DNA from: Xylocopa sonorina
Lineage: Eukaryota; Arthropoda; Insecta; Hymenoptera; Apidae
Reading direction: 5' to 3'
DNA: 64,000 bases
NCBI RefSeq assembly: GCF_050948175.1
Contig: NW_027490252.1
Coordinates: forward strand, 558,001-622,000
This document shows positions 23,730-36,991 of this stretch, one piece after another. Under the pieces are notes generated by a model that saw only the letters and a program-made list of their open reading frames with translations, was not told the DNA's origin and ran no database searches. Every line of letters starts with the position of its first letter. Within the stretch, counting starts at the first letter, position 1. The position numbers were made by a program, and so were the translations under genes.

Positions 23730-24850
23730 TGGAAGTGTCGCATTTACATTCGTTTGCAGTGAATACGAGATACACATGACACTTCGCAATGAATATTATA
23801 TCTTATCATGAAACATAGGAATGAGGTGCCATATCGCGTTTTCAGAAGCATTAGAACTCTATTGCTAATATACGTAGACATCTGCAAACTCTATTTCCTA
23901 GCAAGGAAATTTCGCACTTTCATTCCACTGAAGTGAATACGAGGTATACATAACATTACACAATGAATATTATATCTTATTATGAAACATAGAAATGAAA
24001 TACGACATCTCGTTTTAAGAAGCGTTAGTACTCTATTGCTGTGATACGTAGACATCTGCAAACGCTACTTCCTAGCATGGAAGTGTCGCATTTACATTCA
24101 TTTGTAGTGAATACGAGGTATACATGACACTTCGCAATGAATATTATACCTTATCATGAAACATAGAAGGGAGATGCGATATCGCGTTTTAGGAAGCATT
24201 GGAACTCTATTGCCGCGATACGTAGACATCTGCAAACACTATTTCCTAGCAAGGAAGTGTCGCATTTACTTTCTTGTGAAGAGAAATCGAGGTATACATG
24301 ACACTTCGCAATGAATATTATATCTTATCATGTAACATAGAAGTGAGATGCGATATCGCGTCTTAAGTAGCATCAGAACCCTATTGCTACGATACGTAGA
24401 CATCTGCAACCGCTACTTCCTAGCATGGAAGTGTCGCATTTACATTCATTTGAAGTGAATACGAGGTATACATGACACTCCACAATGAATATTATATCTT
24501 ATCATGAAACATAGGAATGAGGTGCTATATCGCGTTTTGAGAAGCATTAGAACTCTATTGCTACGATACGTAGACATCTGCAAACGCTATTTGCTAGCAT
24601 GGAAGTGTCGCATTTACATTCGTTTGAAGTGAATACGAGACATACATGACACTTCGCAATGAATATTATATCTTATCATGAAACATAGGAATGAGGTGCT
24701 ATATCGTGTTTTGAGAAGCATTAGAACTCTATTGCTACGATACGTAGACATCTGCAAACGCTATTTCCTAGCATGGAAGTGTCGCATTTACATTCTTTTG
24801 ATGTGAATACGAGATATACATGACACTTCGCAATGAATATTATATCTTAT
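23730..24850 (+). repeat. Mixed young monomers with the marker pair
   Basis: The marker pair (CTAATATACG with GGAAATTTCGCAC, then GAAATACGACATCTCG with CTGTGATACG) lies at 23845-24060. It is followed by monomers of the GGGAGATGCG and GGAATGAGGTGC types. No local higher-order period is seen and no gene is present. Confidence 0.83.
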
Positions 24851-25439
24851 CACGAAACATAGTAGTGAAATGCGACATCTCGTTTTAAGAAGCATTAGGA
24901 CTCTTTTGCTACTATACGTAGACATCTGCAAACGCTATCTCCTAGGATGGAAACGTCGCATTTACATTCTTTTGAAGTGAATACGAGGTATACCTGACAC
25001 TTCGCAATGAATATTATATCTTTTCACGAAACATATAAATGAGATGCGATATTGCGATTTAAGTAGCATTAAAAATTCATTGCTACGATATGTAGGCATC
25101 TGCAAACGCTATTTCCTAGCATGGAAGTGTCGCATTTACATTCTTTTGAAGTGAATACGAGGTGTACATGACACTTCGCAATGAATATTATATCTTATCA
25201 TGAAACATAAAAGTGAGATGCGATATCGCGTTTTAAGAAGCATTAGAACTCTATTGCTACGATACGTAGACATCTGCAAACGGTATTTCCTAGCATGGAA
25301 GTGTCGCATTTACATTCTTTTGAAGTGAATACGAGATATACATGACATTTCGCAATGAATATTATATCTTATCATGAAACATAGGAATGAGGTGCTATAT
25401 CGTGTTTTAAGAAGCTTTAGAACTCTACTGCTTCGATAC

Positions 25440-25611
25440 GTAGGCATTTGTAAACGTTACTACCTAGCAAGGAAGTGTCGCATTTACATTCTTTAGCTGT
25501 GTATGCGAGGAATACATGACACTTCGCTATGAATATTATATCTTGACATGAAACATTGAAATGAGATCCGATATCTCGCTTTAAGAAGCATTAGAACTAT
25601 TGGTACGATAC
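25440..25611 (+). repeat. 172-bp monomer sharing the 2-bp deletion of 13782
   Basis: The anchors lie at 25440 and 25612. It carries AGAACTATTGGTACG together with CATTGAAATGAGATCCG and GTAGAACTTTGC, all shared with the monomer 67 units upstream. This indicates a common ancestor rather than independent loss. Confidence 0.9.
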
Positions 25612-27314
25612 GTAGAACTTTGCAAACGCTATTTCCTAGCAAGCAATAGTCGCATTTACTTCCTTTTGAAGTGAATACGAGGTGTACATGATACTTCGCA
25701 ATGAATATTATATCTTATCACGAAACATGGAAATGAGATGCGATATGGCGTTTTGAGAAGCATTAGAAATCTATTACTACGATACGTAGACATCTGCAAA
25801 CGCTATTTCCTAGCAAGGAAGATTCGCATTTACATTCTTTTGAAGTGAATACGAGGTATACGGAACACTTCGCACTGAACATTATAACTTATCATGTAAC
25901 ATAGTAGTGAGATGCGATATCGCGTTTTAAGAAGCACTAGAACCCTATTGCCTCGATGCGAAGATATCTGCAAACGCTACTTCCTAGCATGGAAGTCTCG
26001 CATTTACATTCTTTTGAAGAGAATTCGAGGAATACATGACACTTCGGAATGAATATTCTAACTTATCACGAATCACAGATATGAGATGCGATATCGCGAT
26101 CTAAGAAGCATTAGAACTCTATTGCTACAATACGTAGGCATCTGCAAACGCTATTTCCTAGCAAGGAATTGTCGCATTTACATTCTTTTGAAGTGAATTC
26201 GAGGTATACATGACACTTCGCATTGAATATTATATCTTATCACCAAACATAGAAGTGAGTTGCGATATCGCGTTTTAAGAAGCATTAGAATTCTATAGCC
26301 TCGATGCGAAGACATCTGCAGACGCTATTTCCTAGCATGGAAGTGTCGCATTTACATTCTTTAGAAGTGAATACGAGGTGTACAGGACACTTCGTAATGT
26401 ATATTATATCTTATCACGAAACATAGAAATGAGATTCGATATCGCGATTTAAGTAGCATTAGAAATCTATTGCTACGATACGTAGACATCTGCAAACGCT
26501 ATTTCCTAGCAGGCAGTAGTCGCATTTACATTCTTTTGAAGTGAATACGAGGTATACCTGACACTTCGCAATGAATATTATATCTTTTCACGAAACATAT
26601 AAATGAGATGCGATATTGCGACTTAAGTAGCATTAAAAATTCATTGCTACGATATGTAGGCATCTGCAAACGCTATTTCCTAGCATGGAAGTGTCGCATT
26701 TACATTCTTTTGAAGTGAATACGAGGTGTACATGACACTTCGCAATGAATATTATATCTTATCATGAAACATAAAAGTGAGATGCGATATCGCGCTCTAA
26801 GAAGCATTAGAACTCTATTGCTACGATACGTAGACATCTGCAAACGCTATTTCCTAGCATGGAAGTGTCGCATTTACATTCGTTTGAAGAGAATGCGAGA
26901 TATACATGACACATCGCAATGAATATTATATCTTATCATGAAACATAGGAATGAGGTGCTATATCGCGTTTTGAGAAGCATTAGAACTCTATTGCTACGA
27001 TACGTAGACATCTGCAAATGGTATTTCCTAGCATGGAAGTGTCGCATTTACATTCTTTTGAAGGGAATACGAGATATACATGACATTTCGCAATGAAAAT
27101 TATATCTTATCATGAAACATATGAATGAGGTGCTATATCGTGTTTTGGGAAGCATTAGAACTCTACTGCTAATATACGTAGACATCTGCAATCTCTATTT
27201 CCTAGCAAGGAAATTTCGCAATTACATTCCACTGAAGTGAATACGAGGTATACATAACATTACATAATGAATAATATATCTTATTACGAAACATAGAAAT
27301 GAAATACGACATCT

Positions 27315-27680
27315 CGTTTTAAGAAGCATTAGTGCTCTATTGCTGTGATACGTAGACATCTGCAAACAGTATTTCCTAGCAAGGAAGTGTCGCATTTACA
27401 TTCTTGTGAAGTGAAATCGAGGTATACATGACACTTCGCAATGAATATTATATCTTGTCATGACACATAGAAGTGAGATGCGATATCGCGTTTTAAGAAG
27501 CATTAGTGCTCTATTGCTGTGATACGTAGACATCTGCAAACAGTATTTCCTAGCAAGGAAGTGTCGCATTTACATTCTTGTGAAGTGAAATCGAGGTATA
27601 CATGACACTTCGCAATGAATATTATATCTTGTCATGACACATAGAAGTGAGATGCGATATCGCGTTTTAAGAAGCATTAG
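27315..27680 (+). repeat. Perfect tandem duplication of one monomer
   Basis: Positions 27315-27506 are identical to 27489-27680, 192 consecutive bases at a lag of 174. The duplicated unit has GCATTAGTGCTCTATTGCTG, CAAACAGTATTTCC, CTTGTGAAGTGAAATCG and CTTGTCATGACACATAG. Elsewhere adjacent monomers always differ, so this is a very recent single-unit duplication, or an assembly artefact. Confidence 0.93.
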
Positions 27681-28569
27681 AACTCTATTGCTACGATACG
27701 TAGACATCTGCAAACGCTATTTCCTAGCAAGCAATAGTCGCATTTACTTCCTTTTGAAGTGAATACGAGGTGTACATGATACTTCGCAATGAATATTATA
27801 TCTTATCACGAAACATAGTAGTGAAATGCGACATCTCGTTTTAAGAAGCATTAGGAATCTTTTGCTACTATACGTAGACATCTGCAAACGCTATCTCCTA
27901 GAATGGAAACGTCGCATTTACATTCTTTTGAAGTGAATACGAGGTATACCTGACACTTCGCAATGAATATAATATCTTTTCACGAAACATATAAATGAGA
28001 TGCGATATTGCGATTTAAGTAGCATTAAAAATTCATTGCTACGATATGTAGGCATCTGCAAACGCTATTTCGTCGCATGGAATTGTCGCATTTACATTCT
28101 TTTGAAGTGAATACGAGGTGTACATGACACTTTGCAATGAATATTATATCTTATCACGAAACATAGAAATGAGATGTGATGTCGCGATTTAAGTAGCATT
28201 AGAACGCTATTGCTACGTTACGTAGACATCTGCAAACGCTATTTCCTAGCAAGCAATAGTCGCATTTACATTCTTTTGATGTGAATACGAGGTATACATG
28301 AACCTTCGCAGTGAATATTATATCTTATCACGAAACATGGAAATGAGATGCGATATGGCGTTTTGAGAAGCATTAGAACCCAATTACTACGATAAGTAGA
28401 CATCTGCAAACGCTATTTCCTAGCAAGGAAGATTCGCATTTACATTCTTTTGAAGTGAATACGAGGTATACAGAACACTTCGCACTGAACATTATATCTT
28501 TTCATGTAACATAGAAGTGAGATGCGATATCGCGTTTTAAGAAGCACTAGAACCCTATTGCCTCGGTGC

Positions 28570-28729
28570 GAAGATATCTGCAAACGCTATTTCCTAGCAT
28601 GGAAGTCTCGCATTTACATTCTTTTGAAGAGAATTCACTTCGGAATGAATATTATAACTTATCACGAGACATACAAATGAGATGCGATATCGCGATCCAA
28701 GAAGCATTAGAACGCTATTGCTACGATAC
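28570..28729 (+). repeat. 160-bp monomer with a 14-bp deletion
   Basis: The anchors lie at 28570 and 28730. GAAGAGAATTC is joined directly to ACTTCGGAATG near 28636. The paralogous monomer 2610 bp upstream has 14 more bases there (a GAGGAATACATGAC segment). This is the largest length change in the window, and it removes part of the downstream arm region of the dyad found in normal monomers. Confidence 0.92.
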
Positions 28730-31700
28730 GTAGACATCTGCGAACGCTATTTCCTAGCAAGCAATAGTCGCATTTACATTCTTTTGAATTGAATACGAGG
28801 TATACATGATACTTCGCAATGAATATTATATCTTATAATGAAACATAGGATTGAGATGCTATATCGCGATCTAAGAAGCATTAGAACTCTATTGCTACGA
28901 TACGTAGGCATCTGCAAACGCTATGCCCTAGCAAGGAGTAGTCGCATTTACATTCTTTTGAAGTGAATACGAGGTATACATGACACTTCGCAATGAATAT
29001 TATATCTTATCATGAAACATAGAAATAAGATGCGATATCGCGTTTTGAGAAGCATTAGAACTCTATTGCTACGATACGAAGACATCTGCAATCGCTATTT
29101 CCTAGCAACCAATAGTCGCATTTACATTCTTTTGAAGTGAATTCGAGGTTTACATGACACTTCGGAATGAATATTATAACTTATCACGAAACATAGAAAT
29201 GAGACGCGATATCGCGATCTAAGAAGCATTAGAACTCTATTCCTACGATACGTAGGCATCTGCAAACGCTATGCCCTAGCAAGGAATAGTCGCATTTACA
29301 TTCTTTTGATGTGAATACGAGGAATTCATGACACTTCGCAATGAATATTATATCTTATAATGAAACATAGAATTGAGATTCGATATCGCGTTTTAAGAGG
29401 CATTAGAACTCTATTGCCTCGACGCGTAGACATCTGCAGACGCTATTTCCTAGCATGGAAGTGTCGCATTTACATTCTTTTGATGTGAATACGAGGTATA
29501 CATGACACTTCGCAATGAATATTATATCTTATCATGAAACATAGAAGTGAGATGCGATATCGCGTTTTAAGAAGCATTAGAACTCTATTGCCTCGACGCG
29601 TAGACATCTGCAGACGCTATTTCCTAGCATGGAAGTGTCATATTTACAATCCTTTGCTGTGATTACGAGGTATACATTACACTTCGCAATGAATATTATA
29701 TCTTATCATGAAACATAGAAGTGAGATGCGATATCGCGTAATAAGAAGCAGTAGAAGGCTATTTCTACGATACGTAGACATCTGCAAACGCTATTTCCTA
29801 GCATGGAAGGGTCGCATTTACATTCTTTTGAAGTGAGTACGAGGTATACATAACACTCCATAACGAATATTATATTTTCTCACGAAACATAGCAGTGAGA
29901 TGCGATATCGCGTACTAAGAAGCAGTAGAAGGCTATTGCCACGATACGTAGACATCTGCAAACGCTATTTCCTAGCATGGAAGTGTCGCATTTACCTTCA
30001 TTGGAAATGTTTGCGAGGTATACGTGACACATCGCACTGAATATTTCATTTTATCATGAAACATAGATATGTGATGCGATATTGCGTTTTAAGAAGCATT
30101 AGTACTCTACTCCTACGATTCGTAGACATCTGCAAACGCTATTTCCAAGGAAGGAAGTGTCGCATTTACATTCATTGGAAGTGTATGCGAGGTATACAAA
30201 ACACATCGCAATGAATATTATATCTCACCATGAAAAATAGAAATGAGATGCGATATCCCGTTTGCAGAAGCATTAGAAATATACTGCTTCGATACGTAGA
30301 CATCTGGAAACGCTACTTCCTAGCAAGGAAGTGTCGCAGTTACATTCTTTTGAAGTGAGTACGAGGTATGCATGACACTTCGCAATGAATATTATATCTT
30401 ATCATGAAACATAGATGAAAGATGCGATATCGCGTTTTGAGAAGCATTAGAACTCTATTGCTACGATACGTATACATCTGCAAACGCTATTTCCTAGCAA
30501 GCAATAGTCGCATTTACATTCTTTTGAAGTGAATACGAGGTATACATGACACTTCGCAATGAATATTATATCTTATCAGGAAACATAGAAACGAGATGCG
30601 ATTTCGCGTTTTGAGAAGCATTAGAACTCTATTGCTAGGATACGTAGACTTCTGCAAACACTATCTCCTAGCAAGGTTGTGCCGCATTTACATTTGTTTG
30701 GAACGAATACGAGGTATACACAACACTTCGCAATGAATATTATATCTTATCGTGAAACATAGAAGTGAGATGCGATATCGCGTTCTAAGAAGCATTAGAA
30801 CTCTATTGCTACGATACGTAGACATCTGCAAACGCTATTTCCTAGAATGGAAGGGTCGCATTTACATTCTTTTGAAGTGAGTACGAGGTATACATGACAC
30901 TTCGCAATGAATATTATATCTTATCATGAAACATAGAAGTGAGATGCGATATCGCGTTTTACGAAGCATTAGAACTCTATTGCTACGATACCTAGACATC
31001 TGCAAACGCTATTTCCTAGCATGGAAGTGTCTTATTTACATTCCTTTGAAGTGAATACGAGGTATACATGACACTTCGCAATGAATATTATATCTTATCA
31101 TGAAACATAGAAGTGAGATGCGATATCGCGAATTAAGTAGCATTAGAACTCTATTGCTACGATACGTAGACATCTGAATACGCTATCTCCTAGCAAGGAA
31201 GTGTCGCATTTACATTCGTTTGGAGTGAATACGAGGTATACATGACACTTCGCAATGAATATTATATCTTATCATGAAGCATAGAAATGAGATGCGATAT
31301 CGCGTTTTGAGCAGCATTAGAACTCCATTGCTACGATACGTAGACATCTGCAATCGCTATTTCCCAGCATGGAAGTGTCGCACTTACATTCTTTTGAAGT
31401 GAATACGAGGTATACATGACACTTCGCAATGAATATTATATCTTATCATGAAACATAGATGAGAGATGCGATATCGCGTTTTGAGAAGCATTAGAACTCT
31501 ATTGCTACGATACGTAGACATCTGCAAACGCTATTTCCTAGCAAGGAATAGTCGCATTTACATTCTTTTGAAGTGAATACGAGGTATACATGACACATCG
31601 CAATGAACATTATTTCTTATCATGTAACATAAAAGTGAGATGCGATATCGCGTCTTAAGAAGCATTTGAACCCTATTGCCTCGATGCGGAGATATCTGCA

Positions 31701-33164
31701 AACGCTATTTTCTAGCATGGAAGTGTCCCATTTACATTCTTATGAAGTGAATACGAGGTGTACATGACAGCTCGCATTGAATATTATATCTTATTACAAA
31801 ACATAGAAATGAGATGCGATATCGCGATTTAAGTAGCATTAGAACTCTATTGCTACGATACGTAGACATCTGCAAACGCTATTTCCTAGCAAGCAATAGT
31901 CGCATTTACTTTCTTTTCAATTGAATACGAGGTGTACATGACACTTCGCAATGAATATTATATCTTATCACGAAACATTGAAATGAGATGCGATATCGCG
32001 ATTTAAGTAGCATTAGAACACTTTTGCTACGATACATAGACATCTGAAAACGCTATTTCCTAGCAAGGGATAGTCGCATTTACATTCTTTTGAAGTGAGT
32101 ACGAGGTATACATGACACTTCACAATGAACATTATATCTTATCATGTAACATAGAAGAGAGATGCGATATCGCGTCTTAAGAAGCAGTAGAACCCTAATG
32201 CCTCGATGTGAAGATATCTGCGAAAGCTATTTCCAAGCATGGAAGTGTCGCATTTACATTCCTTTGAATTGAATTCGAGGCATACATGACACTCCGGAAT
32301 GAATATTATATCTTATCACGAAACATACAAATGAGATGCTATATCGCGATTTAAGTAGCATTAGAACTCTATTGCTACGATACGTAGACATCTGCAAACG
32401 CTATTTCCTGGCAAGCAGTAGTCGCATTTACATTCTTTTGAAGTGAATACGAGGTATACATGACACTTCGCAATGAATATTGTATCTTATCATGAAACAC
32501 GGAAGAGGGATGCGATATCGCATTTTAAGAAGCATTAGAACTCTACGGTCTCGATGCGGAGACATCTCCAAACGCTATTTCCTAGCATGGAAGTGTCGCA
32601 CTTACATTCTGTTGAAGTGAAAACGAGGTATACGTGACATTTCGCAATGAATATTATATCTTCACACGAAACATATATATGGGATGCGATATCGCAATTT
32701 AAGTAGCATTGGAACCATATTGCTGCGATCCGTAGACATCTGCAAACGCTATTTCCTAGCAAGCAATAGTCGCATTTACTTTCTTTTCAATTGAGTACGA
32801 GGTGTACATAACGCTTCGCAATGAATATTATATCTTATCACGAAACATAGAAATGAGATCCGATATCGCGATTTAAGTAGCATTAGAACTCAATTGCTAC
32901 GATACGTAGACATCTGCTAACGCTATTTCCTAGCAAGGAATAGTCGCATTTACACTCTTTTGAAGTGAATACGAGGTATACATGACACTTCGCAATGAAT
33001 ATTATATCTTATCATGAAACATAGAAGTGAGATGCGATATCGCGTTCTAAGAAGCATTAGAACCCTATTGCTACGATACGAAGACACCTGCGAGCGCTAT
33101 TTCCTAGCATGGAAGTGTCGCATTTACATTCCATTGAAGTGAATACGAAGTATGCATTACACTT
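28691..33164 (+). repeat. Older mixed monomers, no clear long period
   Basis: The GGCATCTGC/CTATGCCCTAGC type occurs at about 28.86 and 29.22 kb, 348 bp apart. Adjacent monomers with CCTCGACGCGTAGACATCTG and CTGCAGACGC lie at about 29.41 and 29.59 kb. A pair with AAGAAGCAGTAGAAGGCTAT lies at about 29.74 and 29.92 kb. Strongly diverged monomers lie at about 30.0-30.3 kb (TTCATTGGAAATGTTTGCG). The GATTTAAGTAGC type dominates from 31.8 kb. A 75-codon minus-strand frame at 32535-32762 is satellite translation. Confidence 0.85.
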
Positions 33165-34435
33165 CGCAATGGATATTTTATCATATCATGAAACATAGAA
33201 ATGAGATGCGACATCTCGTTTTAAGAAGTATTAGAACTCTCTTACTACGATACGTAGACATCTGCAAACCCTATTTCCTAGCATGGAAGTGTCGCATTTA
33301 CATTCCATTGAAGTGAATACGAGGTATGCATGACACTTCGCAATGAATATTATATCTTATCAAGACTCATAGAGGAAATATGCGATATCGCGTTTTAAGA
33401 AGCATTATAACTCTACTTTTACGATACGTAGACATCTGCAAACAATATTTCCTAGCAAGGAAGCGTCGCATTTACAATCTTTTGAAGTGAATACGAGGTA
33501 TACATAACACTCCACAATGAATATTATATCTTATCACGAAACATAGAAATGAAATGCGACTTCTCATTTTAAGAAGCATTAGAGCTCTATTGCTACGATA
33601 CGTAGACATCTGCAAACGCTATTTCCTAGCATGCAAGTGTCGCATTTACATTCTTTTGAAGTGAATATGAGGTATACATGACGCTTCGCAATGAATATTA
33701 TATCTTATCAAGACTCATAGAGGAAATATGCGATATCGCGTTTTAAGAAGCATTATAACTCTACTTTTACGATACGTAGACATCTGCAAACAATATTTCC
33801 TAGCAAGGAAGCGTCGCATTTACAATCTTTTGAAGTGAATACGAGGTATACATAACACTCCACAATGAATATTATATCTTATCACGAAACATAGAAATGA
33901 AATGCGACTTCTCATTTTAAGAAGCATTAGAACTCTATTGCTACGATACGTAGACATCTGCAAACGCTATTTCCTAGCATGCAAGTGTCGCATCTACATT
34001 CTTTTGAAGTGAATACGAGGTATACATGACACTTCGCAATGAATATTATATCTTATCATAAAAGATAGAAGTGAGATGCGATATCGCGTTTTAAGAATCA
34101 TTAGAACTCTATTGTTTCGATACGTAGTCATCTGGAAACGCTATTTCCTAGCAAGGAAGTGTCGCACTTACGTCCCTTTGAAGTGAATACGAGGTATACA
34201 TGACACCTCGCAATGAATATTATATCTGATCATGAAACATAGAAGTGAGATGCGACATCGCGTTTTGAGAAGCAGTAGAACCCTATTGCTTCGATACGTA
34301 GACATCTGCAAACTCTACTTCCTAGCAGGGAAGTGTCGCATTTACATTCATTTGAAGTGAATACGAGGTATACATGACACTTCGCAATGAATATTATATC
34401 TTATCAAGAATCATAGATGAAATATGCGAAATCGC
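33165..34435 (+). repeat. Duplicated 1.27-kb block (copy 1) with nested dimer
   Basis: The copy lies at 36992-38262, offset 3827 bp, which is 22 x 174 minus the 1 base lost near 36436. Ordered markers are GGATATTTTATCATATC, TCTCTTACTACG, CAAGACTCATAGAGGAAATA, CTACTTTTACGATACG, GCGACTTCTCATTTTAAG and TCATCTGGAAACGC. Inside, CAAGACTCATAG recurs at 33361 and 33709, a 348-bp dimer. Confidence 0.9.
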
Positions 34436-36991
34436 GATTTAAGTAGCGTTAGAACTCTATTGCTACGATACGTAGACATCTGCAAACGCTATTTCGTAGC
34501 AAGCAATAGCCACATTTACATTCTTTTGGAGTGAATACGAGGTATACATGATACTTCGCAATGAATATTATATCTTATCACGAAACATACAATTGAGATG
34601 CGATATCGCGATTTAAGTAGCATTAGAACTCTATTTCTACGATACGTAGACATCTGCTAACGCTGTTTCCTAGCAAGGAATAGTCGCATTTACACTCTTT
34701 TGAAGTGAATACGAGGTATACATGGCACTTCGCAATGAATATTATATCTTATCATGAAACATAGGAATGAGGTGCTATATCGCGTTTTGAGAAGCATTAG
34801 AACTCTATTGCTAATATACGTAGACATCTGCAACCTCTATTTCCTAGCAAGGAAATGTCGCACTTACATTCCATTGAAGTGAATACGAGGTATACATAAC
34901 ATTACACAATGAATATTATATCTTATTATGAAACATAGACATTAGATACGACATCTCGTTCTAAGAAGCATTAGTACTCTATTGTCGTGATACGTCGACA
35001 TCTGCAAACAATAGTTCCTAGCAAGGAAGTGTCGCAATTACATTCTTGTGAAGTGAAATCGAGGTATACATGACACTTCGCAATGAACATTATATCTTAT
35101 CATGAAACATAGGAGTGAGTTGCGATATCGCGTTTTGAGAAGCATTAGAACTCTATTGCTAGGATACGTAGACATCTGCAAACGCTATTTCCTAGCATGG
35201 AAGTTTAGCATTTACATTCTTTTGAAGTGAATACGAGATATACATGACACTTCGCAATTAATATTATATCTTCTCATGAAACATAGGATTGAGTTGCGAT
35301 TTCGCGTTTTGAGAAGCATTAGAGCTCTATTGCGACGATACGTAGAAATCTGCAAACAATATTTCCTAGCAAGAAAGTGTCGCATTTACATTCTTTTGAA
35401 GTGAATACGATGTATACATGACACTTCGCAATGAATATTATACCTTATCACGAAACATAGAAATGAGATGCGATATCGTGATATAAGAAGCACTAGAACT
35501 TCATTGCTACGATACGTAGACATCTGCAAACAATATTTCCTAGCAAGGAAGTGTCGCATTTACATTCTTTTGAAGTGAATACGAGGTATACATAACACTC
35601 CACAATGAATATTATATCCTATCACGAAACATAGAAATGAAATGCGACATCTCGTTGTAAGAAGCATTAGAACTCTCTTACTACGATACGTAGACATCTG
35701 CAAACCCTATTTCCTAGCATGGAAGTGTCGCACTTACATTCCATTGAAGTGAATACGAGGTATGCATGACACTTCGCAATGAATATTATATCTTATCATG
35801 AAACATAGGAATGAGGTGCTATATCGCGTTTTGAGAAACATTAGAACTCTATTGCTAATATACGTAGACATCTGCAACCTCTATATCCTAGCAAGGAAAT
35901 GTCGCACTTACATTCCATTGAAGTGAATACGAGGTATACATAACATTACACAATGAATATTATATCTTATTATGAAACATAGACATTAGATAAGACATCT
36001 CGTTCTAAGAAGCATTAGTACTCTATTGTTGTGATACGTCGACATCTGCAAACAATATTTCCTAGCAAGGAAGTGTCGCAATTACATTCTAGTGAAGTGA
36101 AATCGAGGTATACATGACACTTCGCAATGAACATTATATCTTATCATGAAACATAGGAATGAGTTGCGATATCGCGTTTTGAGAAGCATTAGAACTCTAT
36201 TTCTAGGATACGTAGACATCTGCAAACGCTATTTCCTAGCATGGAAGTTTAGCATTTACATTCTTTTGAAGTGAATACGAGGTATACATGACACTTCGCA
36301 ATGAATATTATATCTTATCTCGAAACATAGATGTGAGATGCGATATCGCGATTTAAGGAGCGTTAGAACTCTATTGCTACAATGGGTAGACATCTGCAAA
36401 TGTTATTTCCAAGCAAGCAAGTGTCGCATTTACATCCTTTGAAGTGAATACGAGGTATACATAACACTCCACAATGAATATTATATCTTATCTCGAAACG
36501 TAGAAGTGAGATGTGATATCGCGTTTTAAGAAGCATTAGAGCTCTATTGCTACGATACGTAGACATCTGCAAACGCTATTTGCTAGCATGGCAGTTTCGC
36601 ATTTACAGTCGTTTGGAGTGAATACGAGGTATACATGACACTCCACAATGAATATTATATCTTATCACGAAACATAGAAATGAAATGCGACTTCTCATTT
36701 TAAGAAGCATTAGAACTCTATTGCTACGACTCGTAGACATCTGCAAACGCTATTTCCTAGCATGGAAGTGTCGCATTTACATTCTGCTGAAGTGAATACG
36801 CGGTATACATGACACTTCGCAATGAATATTATGTCTTATCATGAAACATAGAAATGAAATGCGACATCTCGTTTTAAGAAGCATTAGAACTCTCTTGCTA
36901 CGATACGTAGACATCTGCAAACGCTATTTCCTAGCATGGAAGTGTCGCATTTACATTCTTTTGGAGTGAATACGAGGTATACATGACACTT
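34436..36991 (+). repeat. Six-monomer repeat, 1044-bp period, plus unordered flanks
   Basis: The segment at about 34750-35236 matches 35794-36280 at 6 x 174 bp. Markers are CTAATATACG with CTGCAACCTC, GACATTAGATA with GACATCTCGTTC, GTGATACGTCGACATCTGC and GAAGTTTAGCATTTAC. The monomer 36386-36558 lost one base in CATCCTTTGAAGTG near 36436, which creates a 69-codon minus-strand frame (36363-36572) with no coding meaning. Confidence 0.86.

Larger units (their letters stand above)
24851..28690 (+). repeat. Interleaved old blocks repeated at 15 and 17 monomers
   Basis: The segment near 24851 (GTAGTGAAATGCGACATCTC, CTTTTGCTACTATACG, GGAAACGTCGC) recurs near 27807 at 17 x 174 minus 2. The minus 2 is the deletion at about 25592. 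The AAAAATTCATTGCTACG marker occurs at 25071, 26635 and about 28025. The segment 25721-26100 recurs at 28331-28690 at 2610 bp (15 x 174). The segment 25395-25755 is the distant copy of 13737-14097. Confidence 0.87.

Noticed and set aside
32535..32762. 75-codon minus-strand open frame
   Set aside because: It repeats LGNSV.RCLRI at a 58-residue spacing, so it is translated satellite and not a protein.
36363..36572. 69-codon minus-strand open frame, with similar frames at 41610-41792, 42867-43085 and 51499-51702
   Set aside because: All begin with or include the same MSTYRSNR- or MSTNRSNR-like translation of the monomer and exist only because a 1-bp deletion skips a stop. The other 360 or so monomers do not support such a product.
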